DNA from: Colwellia sp. BRX10-3
GTDB lineage: Bacteria; Pseudomonadota; Gammaproteobacteria; Enterobacterales; Alteromonadaceae
Assembly: GCF_014077505.1 (NCBI RefSeq)
Contig: NZ_JACGWA010000009.1
Span: forward strand, 1-64,000
Length of the DNA: 64,000 nucleotides
Reading direction: 5' to 3'
Shown here piece after piece: positions 48,424 through 58,640 of this stretch; within the stretch, counting starts at the first letter, position 1, and each line of letters opens with the position of its first letter. The notes beneath the pieces were generated by a model that was not told where the DNA came from, did not search any database, and saw only the letters and a list, made by a program, of their open reading frames with translations. The translations under genes and the position numbers were made by a program.

Positions 48424-48606
48424 TTATGCGTCATCTGCGGTAATGCGACGCGCTTCACTTTCAAGCAATACCGGAATATCTTTTTCTATTGCATAAGCTA
48501 AACGGTCAAACTTACAAATTAACTCTTGTTGCTCTTTATTGTAATCTAACTTTCCTTTGCATACTGGGCACGCTAGGATTTCCATTAATTTAGTATCAAA
48601 CGCCAT
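48424..48606 (-). CDS. ycaR: Trm112/YcaR family protein
   Basis: A 60-residue protein with the paired cysteines ACPVCKG (C13, C16), followed by [20 protein letters not shown], a match to the Trm112-like zinc-ribbon-type small proteins. Bacterial Trm112 relatives can activate methyltransferases, but YcaR's role is unclear. It is conserved between lpxK and kdsB in many gammaproteobacteria, as here. Confidence 0.88.
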   Translation of the reverse strand: MAFDTKLMEILACPVCKGKLDYNKEQQELICKFDRLAYAIEKDIPVLLESEARRITADDA

Positions 48607-48731
48607 TATTTTCTCTCTTAAAGGTAATATCGCTTGATAACTATTTATGAAGCGATAACTTTGTTAATGCTTGTCAGTTAGGCTATTAATGCTAACCAAC
48701 AGATTTCGTTATTAATTATTGTTCATGCTTA

Positions 48732-49790
48732 CTAATGATGAATATTAACAAGTGCTGTAATTTTAGTCATTACCCTTGCTATCGACTCGCCATCAGTATT
48801 AGTTGAAAACTCGGCATCCACCGGTAAATACCAGTAATTATCTTGGGCAAAATCTGCGCATTTAACCGCATCTTTTTCTGTCATCAATAGCGGTATATCA
48901 CTAGGGAATTGTTGTAAATCATGCGCTGAAAAAGCTTGATGATCAACAAAACCTTTAACCTTTACTAAGTTAAAACCCACTAGCTCAAGGGTATTAAAAA
49001 ATCGCTGTGGATCGCCGATACCAGCTAACGCATTAATGCGTTTATTGTTAGCTAGGCTTTGTGTTAAAAAGGTATCCAGCTCTATATTTGCTCCGCTTTT
49101 AACATTAATTACTTGGCTTGCCTTTAGCTGCATGGTTAGTACTGGTAATGCGCAAGCATTAGCTTGTTTTGGCCATGAACTCAAGCCATTAACAATAACA
49201 CAATTTGCTCGGGTTATTCTGCTCCTTGTCTCTCGCAATGGTCCTGCTGGTAATAATAAACCGTTACCAAATAAACGTTTACCATCAACCACTACAAATT
49301 CGAAATCTCGTGCCAAACGATAATGCTGCAGACCATCGTCAGCAATAATAAGTTCACAGCCTAGTTCGATTAAGCGCTGACAAGCTTGTATTCTATCAGC
49401 ACCAATAACTATGGGAACAGCGCTGCGCTGAAATATTAATAACGGTTCATCGCCTGCTTGTTCCGAGGTACTTTCATCAGTTACTTGATATGGGTAATGT
49501 GGCGCTTTTGAGCCATAACCTCGACTTACCACGCCAACTTTTATACCTTGCTCTGTTAGCTTTTCAACCAAATATAAGGTTACTGGCGTTTTACCATTAC
49601 CACCAATGCCGATATTACCCACCACAACAACAGGTACCGACATTTTGATCTGCTTAAATAATCCAACTTGATAAGCTAAACGACGGAAAAAACTCAGTAC
49701 TGCAAAAAGAACGGTTAATGGCAACAACAATGGCACTATTAGCCATTTTGCTGGATGGCCCTGAAACCATACTTTTTCAATTAAGCGCAT
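48732..49790 (-). CDS. lpxK: tetraacyldisaccharide 4'-kinase
   Basis: Phosphorylates the 4' position of the lipid A disaccharide precursor at the inner membrane. The 352-residue protein has an N-terminal membrane helix (about 18-36) and the Walker A GIGGNGKTP (61-69), and the substrate-site segment DDGLQHYRLARDFE is intact. It is coupled with msbA upstream (38-nt gap) and ycaR downstream. Confidence 0.94.
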   Translation of the reverse strand: MRLIEKVWFQGHPAKWLIVPLLLPLTVLFAVLSFFRRLAYQVGLFKQIKMSVPVVVVGNIGIGGNGKTPVTLYLVEKLTEQGIKVGVVSRGYGSKAPHYPYQVTDESTSEQAGDEPLLIFQRSAVPIVIGADRIQACQRLIELGCELIIADDGLQHYRLARDFEFVVVDGKRLFGNGLLLPAGPLRETRSRITRANCVIVNGLSSWPKQANACALPVLTMQLKASQVINVKSGANIELDTFLTQSLANNKRINALAGIGDPQRFFNTLELVGFNLVKVKGFVDHQAFSAHDLQQFPSDIPLLMTEKDAVKCADFAQDNYWYLPVDAEFSTNTDGESIARVMTKITALVNIHH

Positions 49791-49828
49791 AATTTATCGC
49801 CGCGGTAACGTGTTAAATACATAGTGAA

Positions 49829-51592
49829 CTAGGAACCAAATTGAAATTTATGTAGCTGAGCATAAGCGCCGTCTTTAGCTAATAATGTTTGATGGTCACC
49901 TTGCTCTTTTATTTGACCTTGCTCCATAACAATAATTTTATCAGCGCTTTCTATCGTTGATAAACGATGAGCAATAACGATACAGGTACGATTTTGTTGC
50001 AGTATGCTTAAGGCGTCTTGAATATGACGCTCAGATTCAGTGTCTAAAGCACTCGTTGCTTCATCTAGAATCAAGAAAGGTGCATCACATAATAATGCCC
50101 GTGCTATAGCCACACGTTGGCGTTGACCACCTGATAACATCGCACCATTGTCGCCAATATTAGTGTCTAAACCTTCGGGTAAAGCTTCAACAAATTCCAT
50201 TACATGCGCTTTACGTGCAGCATCTTCAATTTCTTCGCGTGTTGCTTTGGGTTTACCGTAAGCTATATTATTAGCGATTGAATCATTAAATAACACAACC
50301 TGTTGAGAAACATAGGCAAATTGTTTACGTAAATCTTTTAGTTTGTAATCTTTAATATCTTTACCATCGATTAAAACCCTGCCTGTTGTGGCATTATAAA
50401 ATCGTAATAATAACGAACTTGCGGTTGATTTTCCGCTACCCGAACGCCCCACTAATGCAACTGTTTCGCCAACATTCGCCGTAAAACTTAAATCCGTAAG
50501 TGCCTGTTTTTCTTTATCATCATTATAAAAGAAATTAACGTGTTCAAACGCTAGCGTACCTTTCGCCCGTTCTATCGCGATAGTGCCAGTATCGTGCTCT
50601 GTTTTTTGATCAAGCACGCCAAAAATACTGACACAAGCGGCCATGCCTTTTTGAAATTCACTGTTTACGGTGGTAAGGAGTTTTAAAGGGCGAAGTAGCG
50701 TAACCATACACATTAATACGGTCATAAAAACACCGGCAGAAATATTGGCTCGCATCGAATCTAGGTTGGCAACATACAAAACAAACGCTAAAGCGAACGA
50801 GGCAATAATTTGAATAATCGGCACACTGGCAGCTTGAGTTGCCACCATTTTCATGCGTTGTTGGCGATTGTGTTTATTAATTTTCGAAAAACGGTCAAAT
50901 TCTCGTTGTTGGCCATCAAAGGTTAATACTACTTTGTGGCCATTAAAAGTTTGCTCTGCCGCCGTTGTAACCTCGCCCATGGCATTTTGTATACCTTTAC
51001 TTATGGTACGAAAACGCCCTGAAACCACAGTAACTATGCCCGCAATAACCGGCGTGATCAGTAAAAATATCGAGGCTAACTGCCAGCTGTTATAAAACAT
51101 AACAATCAGTAAGCCCACGACAAAAGCCCCTTGCTGGACTAACGTTAATAAGGCTTTAGAAACGGCACTAAGCACTTGTTCGGTATCAAAGGTTAATTTT
51201 GAAATCAAGCTGCCAGTTGACTCTTTATCATGGTAAGCAACCGGCATAGACATTACGTGTTCAAACAACTCTTGACGAATATTAGCCACAACATTATTAC
51301 CCAACCAAGCTAAGGTATAATTACCGGCAAAATGACAAATGCCGCGCAGAATAAACATCACCACTATCACATAAGGCGCCCATTTCATAAATTCTGGGTC
51401 TTGCCCATCAAGGCCTTTATCAATTAACGGTTGCAGTTGAGAAAATACAAAACTGTCGATGGCGGCATAACCTAACATGCCTAAAATCGATACAACGGCT
51501 GCCGCTTTATACGCTTTGGCATAGGCCAATAGGCGCTTAAAGTTTTGTCGAGTGGTATCTTCTGTAGTCGGATGTAGTGGTTTTGTCGACAT
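49829..51592 (-). CDS. msbA: lipid A export ABC transporter MsbA
   Basis: ABC exporter that flips lipid A-core across the inner membrane, as a homodimer of 587-residue half-transporters. Six membrane helices fill the first ~320 residues. The ATPase domain has Walker A GRSGSGKST (about 380), signature [16 protein letters not shown] and Walker B FLILDEATSALD. The adjacency to lpxK and kdsB supports the lipid A role over a general multidrug role. Confidence 0.94.
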   Translation of the reverse strand: MSTKPLHPTTEDTTRQNFKRLLAYAKAYKAAAVVSILGMLGYAAIDSFVFSQLQPLIDKGLDGQDPEFMKWAPYVIVVMFILRGICHFAGNYTLAWLGNNVVANIRQELFEHVMSMPVAYHDKESTGSLISKLTFDTEQVLSAVSKALLTLVQQGAFVVGLLIVMFYNSWQLASIFLLITPVIAGIVTVVSGRFRTISKGIQNAMGEVTTAAEQTFNGHKVVLTFDGQQREFDRFSKINKHNRQQRMKMVATQAASVPIIQIIASFALAFVLYVANLDSMRANISAGVFMTVLMCMVTLLRPLKLLTTVNSEFQKGMAACVSIFGVLDQKTEHDTGTIAIERAKGTLAFEHVNFFYNDDKEKQALTDLSFTANVGETVALVGRSGSGKSTASSLLLRFYNATTGRVLIDGKDIKDYKLKDLRKQFAYVSQQVVLFNDSIANNIAYGKPKATREEIEDAARKAHVMEFVEALPEGLDTNIGDNGAMLSGGQRQRVAIARALLCDAPFLILDEATSALDTESERHIQDALSILQQNRTCIVIAHRLSTIESADKIIVMEQGQIKEQGDHQTLLAKDGAYAQLHKFQFGS

Positions 51593-51759
51593 TCATACTC
51601 TCAATGCGTTATCAAAAAATCTTATCCCTAAGGGATTATTTTAATTGGTATAATTAAATTGCCTCACTATTTTAGCGTTATTTTGCCAATCAACCAACTG
51701 ATAAACTTTTATAGGTGATATAAATCCTCTAATTACTGCAAAAAACTATGAACCGCTGA

Positions 51760-54276
51760 TTAATTTGCGAACCAATATGGCCGAATATCCTCTCGATAAC
51801 TGATGATTTCAATATTGCCCTTAATCTTATTTTCGATATTATTATCTTCGAGATCATTTTGACTGAATTTAAAGGTTACCATCCCCACCTCAGCTGTATT
51901 AAAGGTAGAAATATCAAAGGCGCTATATCGAGTCTGTATTTCATTTGAAGGCATATGCCAACGATTTAAGTAACCAGCACTAAATACCACATAACGCGGA
52001 TTAACCGCAGTGAGAAACCCTCGACTTGAAGATGATTTGGAGCCATGATGCGGGGCAATTAATAAATCACTGCGAAGTTTATTACTCATACCAGCAGCCG
52101 TTAACAATCGCCGTTCTTGTTTTATCGATATGTCGCCCGGTAATAAAACACGGTGGATTCCGTCACTGATGGTTACTACACAAGAGTCATCATTTTTATC
52201 TCCATCGGCTTTTATTGGTGACAGCACTTCAAAAATTAACCCTTGCCAACTGAAACGCTGCCCCGAGATACAATGCCTGTCAGGATTTAGTTTAATATCA
52301 TTAGCAATAACACGTTCTATGGCCATTTTCTCTCGCAAATGCCGCAAGCCACCAGCATGATCATTGTCGTTATGGCTAATAATGACACCATCAATAGATT
52401 GATAACCCTGATGCTTTAAATAAGGTAACAGCGCTGCATCAGCCATATTAAAACCACTTGGATAACTTGCACCTGTGTCGTAAATAAAAACATGGTTATT
52501 TTTTTCAATAACAATGGCAAGGCCATGACCAACGTCGAGCACTGATAATTGCCACTCTTTATTCTGGTGAACACTAAAAACATCGATAGCTATTGCAACC
52601 ATAAATAAACTTAGCGTCGCAATAAACTTACCTTTACTGAGTCGAAAAAATAACGCCAGTGCTATAAAAGCAAAAAATAGTAACATGGCTTGTATCTGCT
52701 GAGATGAAACAGCAACCATAGCCCACTCTGCATTGGCTAAATAAGTTAGCCAGTGCCAAACAAACGACAAAAATAGTAAGGCTAAATCAGCAAAAAATTG
52801 CGATAACCAAACATTAAATGGCGAGGCTATTACGGCAAGAAGTGTTAAGGGGATAACCGTAAGACTCATCAAAGGTACGGCAAAAATATTGGCAAAAAAC
52901 GCGGCTAACGGCAGTTGATAGTTTAATGAGGCTGCTATGGGCAACATCGCCAGCGTTAGCGCAAACTGCATAACAACTAATGTTTTAATCCAGAGCCATG
53001 ATCGCACTTTAAAATTACGCCATTGTTTTATCAGGGTTGTTTCAGGCACTTTTACGACTCTTAATAGCGACGATAGCGATAGCACTTCTATCGGCTCTGC
53101 AGGGGCGGTTTTGCGCATAGAAAAGCGTGAAAATGTCGAAAAAATGATAACTAATGCTGAAATTGACAGCCAAAAACTAGCACTGATCAAACTTAACGGC
53201 CAAATCAATAAAATAATAACTATGGCGAGTAAAAACCAACGGAGCAATGTAACTTTTATGGTCAAAAACTTAAGCGACCAAAACAATAACAGCATCACCA
53301 AAGCACGTAAGGTTGGAATAGAAAACCCGGCCAAATAGGCGTAATACCATGCCATAAGACAGCTACACAACACGGCAAGGTAACTTAAATTTATTTGCAT
53401 TAGTTTCAGTTGCCAAGGCTTCGACAACAATGAACTCAAAGGCAATAACCGGATAATTGCACGTATAAAAATCAAACTGGCGAAGGCGACTATACCTATA
53501 TGTAATCCAGAAATAGCAATAAGATGCTGAGTAGCGGTTGCTGATAGCACCTGCCAATGTTCAGGCGTTAACTTACCCCGTTCTCCGAAGCCCAAAGCTA
53601 AAATTAGCGCGCCAAGAGGTTTATCATCTAAAACAACCGTTAGCTTCTGATATAAATTTTGACGCCAGCTTATTTGCTCATGTAATAAAACATTCTGCTT
53701 TTTAAGCTTTATTTCTGTTTTAGATTTTTTATCTGGCTTAACGTACCCTGTGGCAACTATTTGCTGTTGTCTAAGCCACACTTGATAATTAAAACCACCG
53801 ACATTAGCCATGCCATGCGCGGATTTTAACTTTACAGCTAATTGCCATTTTTGTCCTTGCAGCAAAGGTTTTTCTGGCGTTTTCCACGTTAAGCGCACTG
53901 TAAAGCTGTTATTAACTTGTAGACCTTGCCAATGACTGACACGAAAGTTAAAACGACTATTGCCTGACTTTGTATGAACAATATTGCTGACTTCACCTTG
54001 AATTAGATGAACTTTTTTATGTAGTTGTTCAAGGGCGATATTATTATTTTCTAAAGTATGCTGATATTGGCTGCCAGCAATTAATATCCAAGCGATAGCA
54101 AATACAGCAATAGCTATTAATCGAAACTTATTAATAACAATAAGTAATACTGAAATTAACAATATAGTTAGCAGTAAAGAAAACTCTGGCACTATAGGTA
54201 TGAATAGTGACAAAATAGCACTGAAAAAAAATGTTAGTAGCCACCATTCCATAGTGATCAATGTCCATTTAGCCAT
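51760..54276 (-). CDS. comEC: DNA internalization protein ComEC/Rec2
   Basis: Inner-membrane channel for single-stranded DNA during natural transformation, 838 residues. It has N-terminal helices and the DUF4131/OB region, then the Competence multi-pass domain (HLIAISGLHIGIVAF near 253). The C-terminal metallo-beta-lactamase-like domain has ISHNDNDHAGGLRHL and IAPHHGSKSSSSRGFL. The type IV pilus genes and FimT-like proteins in the same window are consistent with DNA uptake, though no competence regulator is seen. The position upstream of msbA matches E. coli ycaI. Confidence 0.9.
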   Translation of the reverse strand: MAKWTLITMEWWLLTFFFSAILSLFIPIVPEFSLLLTILLISVLLIVINKFRLIAIAVFAIAWILIAGSQYQHTLENNNIALEQLHKKVHLIQGEVSNIVHTKSGNSRFNFRVSHWQGLQVNNSFTVRLTWKTPEKPLLQGQKWQLAVKLKSAHGMANVGGFNYQVWLRQQQIVATGYVKPDKKSKTEIKLKKQNVLLHEQISWRQNLYQKLTVVLDDKPLGALILALGFGERGKLTPEHWQVLSATATQHLIAISGLHIGIVAFASLIFIRAIIRLLPLSSLLSKPWQLKLMQINLSYLAVLCSCLMAWYYAYLAGFSIPTLRALVMLLLFWSLKFLTIKVTLLRWFLLAIVIILLIWPLSLISASFWLSISALVIIFSTFSRFSMRKTAPAEPIEVLSLSSLLRVVKVPETTLIKQWRNFKVRSWLWIKTLVVMQFALTLAMLPIAASLNYQLPLAAFFANIFAVPLMSLTVIPLTLLAVIASPFNVWLSQFFADLALLFLSFVWHWLTYLANAEWAMVAVSSQQIQAMLLFFAFIALALFFRLSKGKFIATLSLFMVAIAIDVFSVHQNKEWQLSVLDVGHGLAIVIEKNNHVFIYDTGASYPSGFNMADAALLPYLKHQGYQSIDGVIISHNDNDHAGGLRHLREKMAIERVIANDIKLNPDRHCISGQRFSWQGLIFEVLSPIKADGDKNDDSCVVTISDGIHRVLLPGDISIKQERRLLTAAGMSNKLRSDLLIAPHHGSKSSSSRGFLTAVNPRYVVFSAGYLNRWHMPSNEIQTRYSAFDISTFNTAEVGMVTFKFSQNDLEDNNIENKIKGNIEIISYREDIRPYWFAN

Positions 54277-54294
54277 GTAAAGTTAAGTAAAGTT

Positions 54295-54810
54295 ATGCCG
54301 AAAAAACTATTTCAACGCGTGATGCCTGATCATCAAAAAATAAAAAACAACAAACATTTGAAAATTTTCGGTGCGTTATTGCACAATGCTAACTTGTGGC
54401 ACCTTAACCGCCGTTCAGTTAGCAAAGCATTTGCTGTAGGCTTATTTTTTGCCTTTATGCCAGTGCCATTTCAAATGGTTTTAGCGGCAGGCTTTGCAAT
54501 TATAGTACATGCAAATCTACCTTTATCGATTGCCCTTTGTTGGATCACTAACCCTTTGACTATGCCGGCAATTTTTTATTTTTGTTATGTCGTTGGTACA
54601 TGGGTTGTCGGTGTGCCAGCAAGAAAATTTGCCTTCGAGGCGAGTTGGCAGTGGTTAGTTGAAAGTGTTTCAACTATTGGCCCTGCTTTTATTGTAGGCT
54701 GTGGGGTACTTGGAGTTATATTTTCTATTCTAGGTTATTTAACGATAAATACCATTTGGCGATTTTCAGTGACAAAAGAATGGAAAAAACGTCAAGCTAG
54801 AAGAAGTTAA
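54295..54810 (+). CDS. DUF2062 family membrane protein
   Basis: A 171-residue protein with three to four hydrophobic segments. LWHLNRRSVSKAFAVGLFFAFMPVPFQM and ITNPLTMPAIFYFCYVVG are the conserved motifs of DUF2062 proteins. Function is unknown. It is divergent from comEC with only 18 nt between the start codons, so the two share or overlap promoters. The C-terminus is basic (KEWKKRQARRS). A perfect terminator follows. Confidence 0.85.
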   Translation: MPKKLFQRVMPDHQKIKNNKHLKIFGALLHNANLWHLNRRSVSKAFAVGLFFAFMPVPFQMVLAAGFAIIVHANLPLSIALCWITNPLTMPAIFYFCYVVGTWVVGVPARKFAFEASWQWLVESVSTIGPAFIVGCGVLGVIFSILGYLTINTIWRFSVTKEWKKRQARRS

Positions 54811-54860
54811 AACCTTTTTGGCATTTAGCCAACAAATCAAAATAATAAATACTAGTAATT

Positions 54861-54891
54861 AAAAAATCAGACGACAAGTCTGATTTTTTAA
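54861..54891. terminator. terminator between the DUF2062 gene and lolE
   Basis: A 12-bp perfect stem (AAAAAATCAGAC / GTCTGATTTTTT) with a 5-nt loop; A and T runs at both ends let it act for both converging genes. Confidence 0.85.
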
Positions 54892-54954
54892 TTGTTGTAT
54901 CGAACTAGTTTTATCGATTAAGCAACTGATTATCCTTAACACCCACCATAACAT

Positions 54955-56220
54955 TTACGCTTGACCTAGCACTTGTGCAGGTTCAACTTTTGTTGCTCTC
55001 CACGCGGGGTAAATAGTCGCTAACAAACTCATCGTCAAGGCAGTAATAACGGTATTAATAACATCTTGCTGACGTAACAATGTAGGTAAAAAATCAATAA
55101 AATAAACATCCGAAGATAAAAACTCCACCGATAACGTCATTTCAATAGCACGAATTATATCCGTTAAATTCAACGAAATTAAAATCCCTAAACTAGCCCC
55201 AAGAACACAACCAACTATACCATTCATTAAACCTTGAAACATAAAACTAGTCATAATGGTACTTGATTTTGCGCCCATGGTTTTTAATATCGCAATATCT
55301 GATTTTTTCTCATTTACGGCCATAATTAACGTCGACACTATGTTAAAACTCGCCACGGCAATTACTAACACTAACACAATAAACATCACTAAACGCACCA
55401 ACTGAATATCATTAAATAAATGACCATGGCTGCGAGTCCAGTCCAACATATAAACATAAAAGTCAAAATTAAACGCCACGTCGCGAACAATTTGTGGCGC
55501 AGAAAAAACATCGTCAACTTTTAAACGAATACCCTGTACTTCATCCGGTTGATAGCCTACTAGTTCGCTCGCTTTCGTTAAGTTAATAAAAACTTGCGTG
55601 CCATCAATAGTACCGCCAAATTTAAAGATACCGACAATAGTTGCCTGCTGGGTCATGGGCACAGGAAACTGCTTGTTAGCACTAGCTTGACTATTGTTTG
55701 AGTTAACTGGTGGCAGTAATAACTGAACCTTATCACCCACTTGTGCCGAAAGCTTACGCGCAATACCAGCGCCAATCACAACACCGTTTTCAAGTGTCAA
55801 ATCTTGCCAATTGCCTGCAACCATATAACGAGAAATGGCTGAAACTTGCTGCTCTAACATCACATCAACGCCACGTATTTCAACACCTTTAAGTGCGGCA
55901 GACTTTTGCATCATGCCCTGAGTTTTTATAAACGGTGCTGCAGCAATCACATTGGGATGTTGTTGAATAAAGGCAACATTTTCTGGCCATTTGTTGATAG
56001 GCTTATTTACAGCAAGCACCTCAGCATGCGGCACAATTGATAATAAATGCGTAGCCAAAGCGCGTTCGAAACCATTCATTGCTGACAGCACCACAATCAA
56101 CACCATAACGCCTATGGCGATACCGATAGTTGACGATGCAGATATAAATGACGAAAACCCTTTGCTATGACGACTTCGAACATATCGTAAGCCAATAAAA
56201 ACACTTAACGGTTTTAACAC
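54955..56220 (-). CDS. lolE: lipoprotein-releasing ABC transporter permease LolE
   Basis: Permease of the LolCDE complex, which takes mature lipoproteins from the inner membrane and hands them to LolA. The 421-residue protein has four membrane helices (one N-terminal, three C-terminal) flanking a periplasmic domain. The start PLSVFIGLRYVRSRHSKGFSSFI, with VLIVVLSAMNGFERALATHLLSIVPHAEV, fits LolE better than LolC. It directly abuts lolD (lolD stop at 56221). Confidence 0.9.
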   Translation of the reverse strand: MLKPLSVFIGLRYVRSRHSKGFSSFISASSTIGIAIGVMVLIVVLSAMNGFERALATHLLSIVPHAEVLAVNKPINKWPENVAFIQQHPNVIAAAPFIKTQGMMQKSAALKGVEIRGVDVMLEQQVSAISRYMVAGNWQDLTLENGVVIGAGIARKLSAQVGDKVQLLLPPVNSNNSQASANKQFPVPMTQQATIVGIFKFGGTIDGTQVFINLTKASELVGYQPDEVQGIRLKVDDVFSAPQIVRDVAFNFDFYVYMLDWTRSHGHLFNDIQLVRLVMFIVLVLVIAVASFNIVSTLIMAVNEKKSDIAILKTMGAKSSTIMTSFMFQGLMNGIVGCVLGASLGILISLNLTDIIRAIEMTLSVEFLSSDVYFIDFLPTLLRQQDVINTVITALTMSLLATIYPAWRATKVEPAQVLGQA

Positions 56221-57027
56221 CTAAGTTTCTCCATCTATTGGTTTAAGATTTCCGTTAGCAAGGTCAAGCGGCTTTAGGTGGCCGTGATCTAATTTTAGTT
56301 GTCGATCCATTTTGGCCGCCAAAGTTAAATCATGAGTCACGATAACAAAACTAGTATTTACAGTGCGATTTAACTCCTGTAATAACTGATAAATTTGTTC
56401 AGCGGTGTCAAAATCTAAATTACCGGTTGGTTCATCGGCCAACACAAGCGATGGTTTAGTTACTAACGCCCGAGCAATTGCAACACGCTGACGCTCGCCA
56501 CCTGAGAGTTCAGACGGTCGATGATGACTGCGATGCGCTAAACCAACCTGCTCAAGCATAGCTTTAGCTTGGGCCATGGCGGCTTTTGGTTTATCGCCAC
56601 GAATCAACAATGGCATAGCCACGTTTTCTTTTGCGGTAAACTCCATCATTAAATGATGAAATTGATAAATAAAACCGATATGTTGATTGCGAAATTTTGC
56701 TCGTTGCTTTTCAGATAACTGATGAATATTGACACCATTAATAAACACTTCACCAGCACTTGGCGTATCTAAGGCGCCTGCTAAATGCAAAAAGGTACTT
56801 TTACCACAGCCAGAACTGCCTACAATAGCCACTAACTCCCCCGCTTTAACTGCTAAATCAAGCTTCGATAACACCTGTGTTGTTACAGGTCCTTGTTGAT
56901 AAGATTTACTTAGCTGACGACACTCTAAACCTAATGCAAGTTCAGCTGTAACTTTGGATTCACCGCCGTCTGCGTTTATATTTTTATTCAAGTCACTGTC
57001 CATTTTATTTTTCAATTGGCTATTCAT
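56221..57027 (-). CDS. lolD: lipoprotein-releasing ABC transporter ATPase LolD
   Basis: ATP-binding subunit of LolCDE, 268 residues. It has Walker [10 protein letters not shown], signature [15 protein letters not shown] and Walker [13 protein letters not shown]. The N-terminus carries about 30 extra polar residues relative to the usual start. The ATG at 57027 has GAGG nine bases upstream and overlaps the lolC stop by 8 nt. Confidence 0.93.
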   Translation of the reverse strand: MNSQLKNKMDSDLNKNINADGGESKVTAELALGLECRQLSKSYQQGPVTTQVLSKLDLAVKAGELVAIVGSSGCGKSTFLHLAGALDTPSAGEVFINGVNIHQLSEKQRAKFRNQHIGFIYQFHHLMMEFTAKENVAMPLLIRGDKPKAAMAQAKAMLEQVGLAHRSHHRPSELSGGERQRVAIARALVTKPSLVLADEPTGNLDFDTAEQIYQLLQELNRTVNTSFVIVTHDLTLAAKMDRQLKLDHGHLKPLDLANGNLKPIDGET

Positions 57028-58240
57028 TTCTAAGTACCTCTGCCGGCTGAGTCTGCGCTGCGCGATAGGCAGGGTAAAGCGTCGCTACAAAGCTCATTGC
57101 TAGTGCAGAAACGACAATGACTAGAATATTTACCGGATCAAGTGCAATGGGTAATTGTTGCCCTGCCCCTAATAAATTAACCCCGAGCAAACCAAATATA
57201 GCGTTTAAATTCAGCGTTATGACTACCCCGAGTGTAACGCCCAAAATAACGCCCAAAATACCATTGGTTAACCCTTGGGTAATAAATATTTTAACAATAC
57301 CGCTTCGGTCTAAACCCAGTGTTTGTAAAATACTGATTTCACCTTGTTTATCAATTACTACCATCACTAACGCTGAAACAATATTAAAAGCTGCAACAGC
57401 AACAATTAAACTCAGCATTAGCCACATCATATTTTTTTCCATACTAACAGCGGCAAACAATGCCCCTTGGCTCTCTTGCCAACTAACAAATTGAAAGTTT
57501 GGATATTTAGCAGATAACTGAGAAATTACTTGCTGCGCGTTAAACGCATCATCTAAATACAACCTTAATTGATTAACACCATCACCTTTGTTTCGATGTA
57601 ATTTTGCGCCATCTTTAATTTCAATAAAAACCATGGCCTCGTCAACTTGAGAGCCAACATTAAAAATACCTACAATGGTAAAAGTACGGTGCACTGGCAC
57701 ACGTCCCATTGGGGTAAATAAGGTTTTATTGGGTAAGGTTAGGCGCACAACATCGCCTAAGCTAACATTTAACTTTCGTGCTAAAGCTTGCCCTAAAACA
57801 AGGCTAAATGGCTGAGTATCTAAATGGGATAATTGGCCATATTCCATGGCCATATTGATAATATTGTGTTGTTCAAACTCAGGCATAATGCCATGTACTA
57901 AAACCCCTTGTAGCGCGGTTTTAGACTGAATTAAGGCTTCACTTTCCTGAAAAGGAGTAACTTGAGTAACGTCAGGCAACGCGAGAATGTCGCGTTGTAA
58001 ATCACGCCAGTTATTAATATGAGTTTGTTGTGCAGACACTAAAATATGAGGCACTAAGCCCAATACTCGCCTTTTTTGCTCACGCTCTAGGCCATCCATA
58101 ACAGAAACAACGGTGATCAAAGAAGCAACACCGAGCACAATACCGATAATAGAAAAAAAGGTTATGAAAGAGACAAAACCTTTTCCCTGACTGCTGCGAC
58201 TATATTTTAAGCCGATATAAACACTAACTGGCTGAAACAT
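57020..58240 (-). CDS. lolC: lipoprotein-releasing ABC transporter permease LolC
   Basis: First permease of LolCDE, 406 residues from ATG 58240 ([13 protein letters not shown]), the usual family start; it has AAAGAG upstream, and a longer frame would add 43 unlikely residues. It shares the LolE layout: a helix, a periplasmic domain, then three helices ([21 protein letters not shown] and so on). The N-terminal [10 protein letters not shown] resembles E. coli LolC (MFQPVALFIGL). Each of the three genes of the operon overlaps or abuts the next. Confidence 0.91.
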   Translation of the reverse strand: MFQPVSVYIGLKYSRSSQGKGFVSFITFFSIIGIVLGVASLITVVSVMDGLEREQKRRVLGLVPHILVSAQQTHINNWRDLQRDILALPDVTQVTPFQESEALIQSKTALQGVLVHGIMPEFEQHNIINMAMEYGQLSHLDTQPFSLVLGQALARKLNVSLGDVVRLTLPNKTLFTPMGRVPVHRTFTIVGIFNVGSQVDEAMVFIEIKDGAKLHRNKGDGVNQLRLYLDDAFNAQQVISQLSAKYPNFQFVSWQESQGALFAAVSMEKNMMWLMLSLIVAVAAFNIVSALVMVVIDKQGEISILQTLGLDRSGIVKIFITQGLTNGILGVILGVTLGVVITLNLNAIFGLLGVNLLGAGQQLPIALDPVNILVIVVSALAMSFVATLYPAYRAAQTQPAEVLRNE

Positions 58241-58640
58241 GAACTCTTTCTTTATTGATAATGGTAATAACACCAAGATTATTGAGCGTAAAATCATAGC
58301 ACAGCTCATAAAGATATATCTTCTGACTTTATTAACTTTTCTGCCTTTTGCTAAAAATGTAGACAACAATTAAGTAAAAAACTGCAAATGAAATGTGAAG
58401 GCCTGACGAATAGCCAGTGCTATAAGCAGAAACCAATAAAAAATATAACCACTCAAACTTAGTTTATTAATCACCTTATTAATTGCTGTGTAAATTTAAA
58501 ACTACAGCGTAAGTTAAAAATATGTTAAAAAAACTGACTTTATTCTAGTAAATCGGCTTAATAGCCTTTAATATCGTGTGCTTTAAATAAAGCTCTGCAA
58601 CCCTCTGAGCCTTCTACATAAATTAAATTGTGAGTATTGA
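58241..58640. other. divergent intergenic region lolC / M13 peptidase
   Basis: A 400-nt AT-rich gap between divergent genes, expected to hold both promoters. I found no clear -35/-10 pair, no palindrome of note and no RNA gene. The M13 gene has a GTGAG ribosome site seven bases before its ATG. Confidence 0.4.

Noticed and set aside
52937-53338. 133-codon ORF antisense to comEC
   Set aside because: Shadow frame of the hydrophobic part of comEC, without features of its own.
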